Positions 15,868-19,569 of a DNA stretch of 19,569 bases are shown here, piece after piece. The translations under genes were made by a program, and so were the position numbers. Position 1 is the stretch's first letter; every line of letters starts with the position of its first letter. This DNA comes from Falsiroseomonas sp038250135 (GTDB taxonomy: Bacteria > Pseudomonadota > Alphaproteobacteria > Acetobacterales > Acetobacteraceae), in contig JBBSCP010000037.1 of assembly GCA_038250135.1 (NCBI GenBank), positions 1 to 19,569 of the forward strand, in the 5' to 3' direction. Under the pieces are notes generated by a model. It saw nothing but the letters and a program-made list of their open reading frames with translations, did no database searches and was not told where the DNA came from.

Positions 15868-16851
15868 ATGTTGACGTCCTATATCGTCACCGACGGCCGC
15901 GTGGCGCTGCGCGATGGGCTGCTGCCGACGGAGGAACTCGCCCGCGCCGTCTGGATCGACCTGCTCAATCCGACGCAGGAGGAAGAAGCTGCGGTGCAGA
16001 ACGCGCTGCGTCTCGAAATCCCGACGCGCGAGGAGATGGAGGAGATCGAAAGCTCGTCGCGCCTCTATCGCGAGGAGGATGTGCTGTTCCTCACGGCCAA
16101 CTTTCTCTATGGCGTCGATGGCGGCGAGTTCGGCTCCACGCCCATCACTTTCGTGCTGTCGAACCAGGCGCTGATCACGGTCCGCTACCAGACACCCAAG
16201 GCCTTCAGCGTCTTCTCGGTGCGCTGCCAGCGCATGCCGGCACTCGTCGCCAGCGCGGATGCGGTGATGCTGCACATGTTCGAGCAGATCGTCGATCGGC
16301 TCGCCGACATCCTCGAACGCGTCGGCGCCGACATGGACCGGGCGAGCTCCGCCGCCTTCCGCAGCGCCCGCGCCACGGTGAAGGCGAACAAGCGCGACCA
16401 CGATCTGCGCGAGACGCTGATCACGCTCGGCCAGGTCGGCGAGGTGACGACGCGCGCGAACGAGACGATGCTCGGCCTCACGCGCATCCTCAGCTTCGTC
16501 AGCGCCGAGAAGGCGACGGCGGTGCGCAAGGAGAACCAGGTGCTGATCAAGACCCTGGTGCGCGACGTGCGCTCCCTGGTCGAACACGCCAATTTCCTGA
16601 ACAACAAGGCGCAGTTTCTGCTCGATGCCGTGCTGGGCATCATCAATGTCGAGCAGACCGGCATCATCAAGACCTTCTCGGTCGTCTCCGTGGCCATGAT
16701 GCCGCCGACGCTGATCGCCAGCATCTACGGCATGAATTTCGAATTCATGCCGGAACTGAAATGGGTAGTGGGCTACCCGGCGGCGCTGCTGCTGATGGTG
16801 GTCTCTGCGGTGATGCCGGTGCTGTATTTTCGGCGGAAGGGATGGCTGTAA
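15868..16851 (+). CDS. corA: CorA-like magnesium transporter
   Basis: The 327-residue product has the CorA plan: a large acidic cytoplasmic domain with long helices (about 1-265) and two C-terminal transmembrane helices. The YGMNF signature (287-291) ends the first helix at the pore mouth. The final basic residues (FRRKGWL) face the cytoplasm, as usual. GGGAG eight bases before the ATG at 15868 supports the start; the frame is open far upstream across mtnC but that part is a shadow. It follows mtnC by 55 bases and may be cotranscribed. Mg2+ is the likeliest ion; Co2+ and Ni2+ can also pass in this family. Confidence 0.92.
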   Translation: MLTSYIVTDGRVALRDGLLPTEELARAVWIDLLNPTQEEEAAVQNALRLEIPTREEMEEIESSSRLYREEDVLFLTANFLYGVDGGEFGSTPITFVLSNQALITVRYQTPKAFSVFSVRCQRMPALVASADAVMLHMFEQIVDRLADILERVGADMDRASSAAFRSARATVKANKRDHDLRETLITLGQVGEVTTRANETMLGLTRILSFVSAEKATAVRKENQVLIKTLVRDVRSLVEHANFLNNKAQFLLDAVLGIINVEQTGIIKTFSVVSVAMMPPTLIASIYGMNFEFMPELKWVVGYPAALLLMVVSAVMPVLYFRRKGWL

Positions 16852-17558
16852 AGGCCATCCTGTTTGCGACCGCGCTGCTGGCGGCCGGGCCGGCGCTCGG
16901 CCAAGCCCAGACACAGGGCCAGGCGCCCGCCTGCCCGCCGCGGGGCGCCACGCCGGTGCGCTTGGTGGTGGACGATCCGCCGGTGCGCATCCGCCGCCCC
17001 CTGCCCGCCGCAGAGCTTCGCGCGATGGCGCAGGGCGATTCCGGCGCCGAGGCGGCCGATGCAAATCTGCACCATCTCGGCGTCACCCTGTCGCGCGTCG
17101 AATGGCGCAGCGAGATCACGGTGCGCAGCCAGGGTCTCGCCGGCGGGCCGGTCTGTGCCCTGCCGGCGGAACTGCGCCTGACGCTGCTGCATGCCGAACA
17201 CAGCATCCGCCTGGCGCGCGAAGTGCCGCGAGATGGTTGCCTGGCGCGCGAGGTGCTGGCGCATGAACGCCGCCATGCCGAGGTGAATCACCGCACGCTG
17301 CGCGAGGCCGCGGCCACGCTGCGTACCACGGCGCAGCGCTGGGCGGCGCGGGCCGAGGTCCGCGCGCCCGACGTCGCCGCCGCCGCGGCCGCGCTCCAGG
17401 ATGATCTGGAAGCGGCGGTGGAGCCGGTGCTCGAGCGTCTGCGCCGGGCGCGGGAGGCCGGGCACGGCCTGATCGACACGCCGGCGGAGTATCGTCGCCT
17501 CGGCAGCGTCTGCCAGGAGGACCAGCGGCGGCTGCGCCGGGTCATCGGGGCGCGCTGA
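16842..17558 (+). CDS. Exported HExxH-motif protein, putative zinc metallopeptidase
   Basis: The 238-residue product has a signal peptide (MAVKAILFATALLAAGPALG, cut near residue 20). It carries an HExxH motif, His141-Glu-Arg-Arg-His145, followed by Asn149-His150, the classic zinc-peptidase helix. Four cysteines (31, 105, 133, 224) could form two disulfides in the periplasm. A C-terminal Ala/Glu/Arg-rich stretch (about 150-205) looks helical. I do not recognise the family; the layout (ELRAMAQ, EWRSEI, then CLAREVLAHERRH) faintly recalls predicted zinc proteases of the DUF922 type. GGAAGGG precedes the ATG at 16842, which overlaps the corA end by ten bases. Catalysis is unproven. Confidence 0.7.
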   Translation: MAVKAILFATALLAAGPALGQAQTQGQAPACPPRGATPVRLVVDDPPVRIRRPLPAAELRAMAQGDSGAEAADANLHHLGVTLSRVEWRSEITVRSQGLAGGPVCALPAELRLTLLHAEHSIRLAREVPRDGCLAREVLAHERRHAEVNHRTLREAAATLRTTAQRWAARAEVRAPDVAAAAAALQDDLEAAVEPVLERLRRAREAGHGLIDTPAEYRRLGSVCQEDQRRLRRVIGAR

Positions 17559-17562
17559 AACG

Positions 17563-17590
17563 GGCAGGCCTGCCTGCCGCATGGGCAGGC
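17563..17590 (+). terminator. Overlapping palindromes after the HExxH gene
   Basis: GCCTGCC-GCATG-GGCAGGC forms a seven-pair hairpin (17572-17590). The first part also forms a loopless palindrome, GGCAGG/CCTGCC (17563-17574), that competes with it. No U-run follows. Its position just past the stop suggests a 3'-end structure or weak terminator. Confidence 0.4.
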
Positions 17591-17683
17591 GGCGTCCCGC
17601 GGCTCCCTATCCGCGGTCTCGGATGGATTGACCGGCGCCAGCGCGCGCGCTGATTTGCGCAGGCAATCCGCATCGAGGTTTCC

Positions 17684-18649
17684 ATGGCCACCTCCCACCG
17701 CATCCCCGCGACCCCCGCCACCATCCGCTGGGGCGCTTTCGACGCCAGCTTCGCCCCCCTCCTGACCGTCGCGAGCGGTGATCTGGTGGTGCTGGAATGC
17801 GTCTCCGGCGCGCCGGAGGTCATGCCCCTGCCCGAGAGCGGCCTGAAGATCCCCGAAGCGCTGGCCGCCATCCATGCCGCGAAGCCACCGCGCATGGGCC
17901 CGCATATCCTGACCGGCCCCGTCGCCGTGGCGGGCGCCGAGCCGGGCGACGTGCTGCGCGTCGATATCGAGAGGATCGAGCTCGGTTGCGATTGGGGTTT
18001 TTGCGGGTTTCGCCCGCTGGGCGGCACGCTGCCGGAGGACTTCCCCTATCACCGCATGCTGCATATCCCGGTGGACCGCACCGCCATGACAGGGCGCGTG
18101 CCGGTCGGCCCGGGCGTAACCCTGCCGCTCAGCCCCTTCTTCGGCGTGATGGGCGTCGCCCCGCCGCCCATCTGGGGCACCATCAGCACGAAGGAGCCGC
18201 GCGCGCATGGCGGCAACCTCGACAACAAGGAGATCGGCGCGGGCGCCACGCTGTTCCTGCCGGTGCACGTGCCGGGTGCCAATTTCTCGGCCGGTGATGG
18301 GCATGGCGTGCAGGGCGACGGCGAGGTCTGCATCAACGCGCTGGAGATGTGCCTCACCGGCCATTTCCGCCTGACCCTCGAGAAGGGCGGCGGTGCGAAG
18401 GACCCGGCCCTGGCCTATCCGCGCGCCGAGACTCCAACCCACTACATCTCGATGGGCATGCATGAGGATCTGGACATCGCGATGAAGCTCGCGCTGCGGG
18501 AGATGATCGGCTTCATCGTGGCGCGGATGAACGTCTCGGCCGCCGATGCCTACCAGCTCTGTTCCCTGGCGGTGGACTTCCGCGTGACGCAGACCGTGAA
18601 CGGCGAAAAGGGCGTGCATGGCCTACTGAAGAAGGGGCTGTTCTTCTGA
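17684..18649 (+). CDS. Acetamidase/formamidase family protein
   Basis: The 321-residue product resembles the FmdA/AmdA amidases, which hydrolyse formamide or acetamide to ammonia and the acid. The conserved GGNLDNKEI and GDGHGVQGDGEV stretches are present, as is the middle MGVAPPPIWGTIST. It is shorter than the 400-residue formamidases and fits the shorter branch of the family. GAGG about five bases before the ATG at 17684 supports the start. It stands alone between the HExxH gene and gcrA. The natural amide is not indicated, and some short members may act on other substrates. Confidence 0.88.
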   Translation: MATSHRIPATPATIRWGAFDASFAPLLTVASGDLVVLECVSGAPEVMPLPESGLKIPEALAAIHAAKPPRMGPHILTGPVAVAGAEPGDVLRVDIERIELGCDWGFCGFRPLGGTLPEDFPYHRMLHIPVDRTAMTGRVPVGPGVTLPLSPFFGVMGVAPPPIWGTISTKEPRAHGGNLDNKEIGAGATLFLPVHVPGANFSAGDGHGVQGDGEVCINALEMCLTGHFRLTLEKGGGAKDPALAYPRAETPTHYISMGMHEDLDIAMKLALREMIGFIVARMNVSAADAYQLCSLAVDFRVTQTVNGEKGVHGLLKKGLFF

Positions 18650-18698
18650 CTCTGGGAAGGTCTGCCCGATCCATCCACAGCTTTTTGGTTACCGCGAT

Positions 18699-18703
18699 GA
18701 ATC
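18699..18703. promoter_or_regulatory. GANTC site upstream of gcrA
   Basis: GAATC, a CcrM methylation site, lies 70 bases before the gcrA start. In alphaproteobacteria GcrA acts at promoters carrying methylated GANTC, so a site here could mean feedback. A five-base motif of this kind is expected every few hundred bases, so support is weak. Confidence 0.2.
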
Positions 18704-18772
18704 CAGTCCTTGTGCCTACACCCCCCATTGCCCTACCGTATGTTGTGTTGGGGCGAAGCAGGGAGTGTGGGC

Positions 18773-19252
18773 ATGGACTGGAGCGCCGAAGCGATCGAGC
18801 GGCTGAAGGCATTGTGGGCGGAGGGTCATTCCACTGCCGAGATCGGTCGCCGCATGGAAATCTCGAAGAACGCCGTGGTCGGCAAGGCGCATCGCCTGAA
18901 CCTGTCAGCGCGGCCGAGTCCGATCCGGCGCGAACCGGGCGACAAGCCGGTGGCGGCCGTGCCGCGCGCCCCTCGCCTTCCGGCGCCGCGCAGCACCCTG
19001 CCGCAGCCCGCCATGCGGGCCGTACCGCCGCCCGTGACGCCGGTCTCAACGCCGTTGACGGCGCCCACCACCGTGGTCCGCGCCTTCCCGCGCTTCGCCT
19101 CAAAGCGCGACTGCTGCTGGCCGATCGGCGAGCCGGGCACGCCGGAGTTCCGCTTCTGCTCGGCCGAAGCGTCGGGCGGCAAGCCCTATTGCCTCGAACA
19201 CGCCGCCATCGCCTACGTAAAGGCGCGCGACCGGCGCGAGGATGCCGCGTAA
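18773..19252 (+). CDS. gcrA: GcrA family cell-cycle regulator
   Basis: The 159-residue product matches GcrA, an alphaproteobacterial regulator that binds sigma-70 holoenzyme and acts at promoters with CcrM-methylated GANTC sites. The N-terminal helix-turn-helix domain begins MDWSAEAIERLKALWAEG and continues IGRRMEISKNAVVGKAHRL. A Pro/Ala-rich linker follows (about 46-104). The C-terminal sigma-binding part has Cys114, Cys115, Cys129, Cys140 and His143 (CCWPIG, FRFCSA, PYCLEH). GGGAG eight bases before the ATG at 18773 decides the start; the frame opens 21 codons earlier without such a site. Confidence 0.95.
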   Translation: MDWSAEAIERLKALWAEGHSTAEIGRRMEISKNAVVGKAHRLNLSARPSPIRREPGDKPVAAVPRAPRLPAPRSTLPQPAMRAVPPPVTPVSTPLTAPTTVVRAFPRFASKRDCCWPIGEPGTPEFRFCSAEASGGKPYCLEHAAIAYVKARDRREDAA

Positions 19253-19276
19253 TCAATCCGTTAGGCCGGCGTGACA

Positions 19277-19292
19277 CCGCCGCAGACGGCGG
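19277..19292. terminator. Hairpin between gcrA and leftward remnants
   Basis: CCGCCG-CAGA-CGGCGG forms six pairs with a four-base loop, 24 bases past the gcrA stop and just before a leftward stop codon at 19298. No U-run follows on either side. It may serve transcripts from both directions. Confidence 0.4.
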
Positions 19293-19297
19293 CTGAA

Positions 19298-19453
19298 TCA
19301 CTGCGCGGCGACCAGCGCGACGGCGGAATCCGCCGCCGCCGGGTGGCCCGGTGCCAGCAGGGCGGTTTCGGTCACCAGGCGCGCCGGCGCATCGGTCGCC
19401 AGTGCCTTGGCCGCGCGCATGCCCCGCAGGCTGGCCGCGGTGGCAACCTGCAG
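19298..19453 (-). pseudogene. Coding-like leftward fragment of unknown origin
   Basis: The leftward frame ending in TGA at 19298-19300 has strongly GC-ending codons and a protein-like sequence (LVTETALLAPGHP, then ADSAVALVAAQ). An in-frame TGA at 19478-19480 closes it upstream. The only ATG, at 19420, gives 40 residues and has no ribosome site. It looks like the C-terminus of a gene whose body is lost or frameshifted. I do not recognise the family. Confidence 0.3.
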
Positions 19454-19483
19454 GGGTGGGGGTCCGGAGAGTGCAGATCATGC

Positions 19484-19567
19484 TCACTGCGCGTCGTTGT
19501 CTGGGACGAAGGTCGAGGCTTCGTTGACGGCGCGCCGCCCCTCGCCAGTCCCGCCTGGCTTCGCTAA
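19484..19567 (-). CDS. Possible partial leftward gene cut by the window end
   Basis: A leftward frame enters from beyond the window and ends in TGA at 19484-19486, giving 27 residues that finish ASTFVPDNDAQ. Its stop lies four bases before the stop that closes the neighbouring remnant frame. It may be a true C-terminus or part of the same decayed gene in another frame. Too short to assign. Confidence 0.25.
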   Translation of the reverse strand, partial: LAKPGGTGEGRRAVNEASTFVPDNDAQ

Positions 19568-19569
19568 AC

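Overview
This is a GC-rich (about 70% by eye) bacterial chromosomal segment. A GcrA homologue, an alphaproteobacterial-type lone TatA, an orphan Bug receptor and a fused TRAP permease point to an alphaproteobacterium, most likely Acetobacteraceae (Roseomonas-like). That assignment is inferred from family content, not from an alignment. I saw no rRNA, tRNA, CRISPR array, insertion sequence or phage gene.

Layout. 1-4100 is leftward: a receiver-domain remnant (50-328), a nitronate monooxygenase-like flavoprotein with an unusual C-terminal cysteine cluster (339-1739) and pnp (1856-4099). A hairpin-rich 454-nt gap without rpsO separates pnp from a divergent YbfB/YjiJ-type MFS exporter (4554-5696). 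The gap after it holds a strong intrinsic terminator that points leftward, against both flanking genes. It ends what looks like an undescribed three-hairpin small RNA with a CU-rich loop region. Next come a rightward CaiB/BaiF CoA-transferase and HMG-CoA lyase pair with overlapping stop and start, a CHAP-domain lipoprotein and an orphan Bug receptor (5976-9645). Facing them are a cold-shock protein and terC, both leftward with long structured leaders. A lone tatA diverges from terC.

12009-15812 is a tight rightward operon. A fused TRAP permease overlaps mtnB, which overlaps mtnD, which overlaps mtnC. The three mtn genes take methylthioribulose-1-phosphate to the methionine precursor 4-methylthio-2-oxobutyrate. 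Coupling to a TRAP permease suggests uptake of a methylthio compound or related acid into methionine salvage. CorA-type Mg2+ transport, an exported HExxH protein overlapping corA, an acetamidase/formamidase and gcrA follow. The last 300 bases hold leftward coding remnants.

The most interesting candidates are the minus-strand sRNA at about 5729-5844, the TRAP-mtnBDC operon, the terC leader with two mutually exclusive hairpins, the cysteine cluster of the flavoprotein and the unassigned HExxH exported protein.
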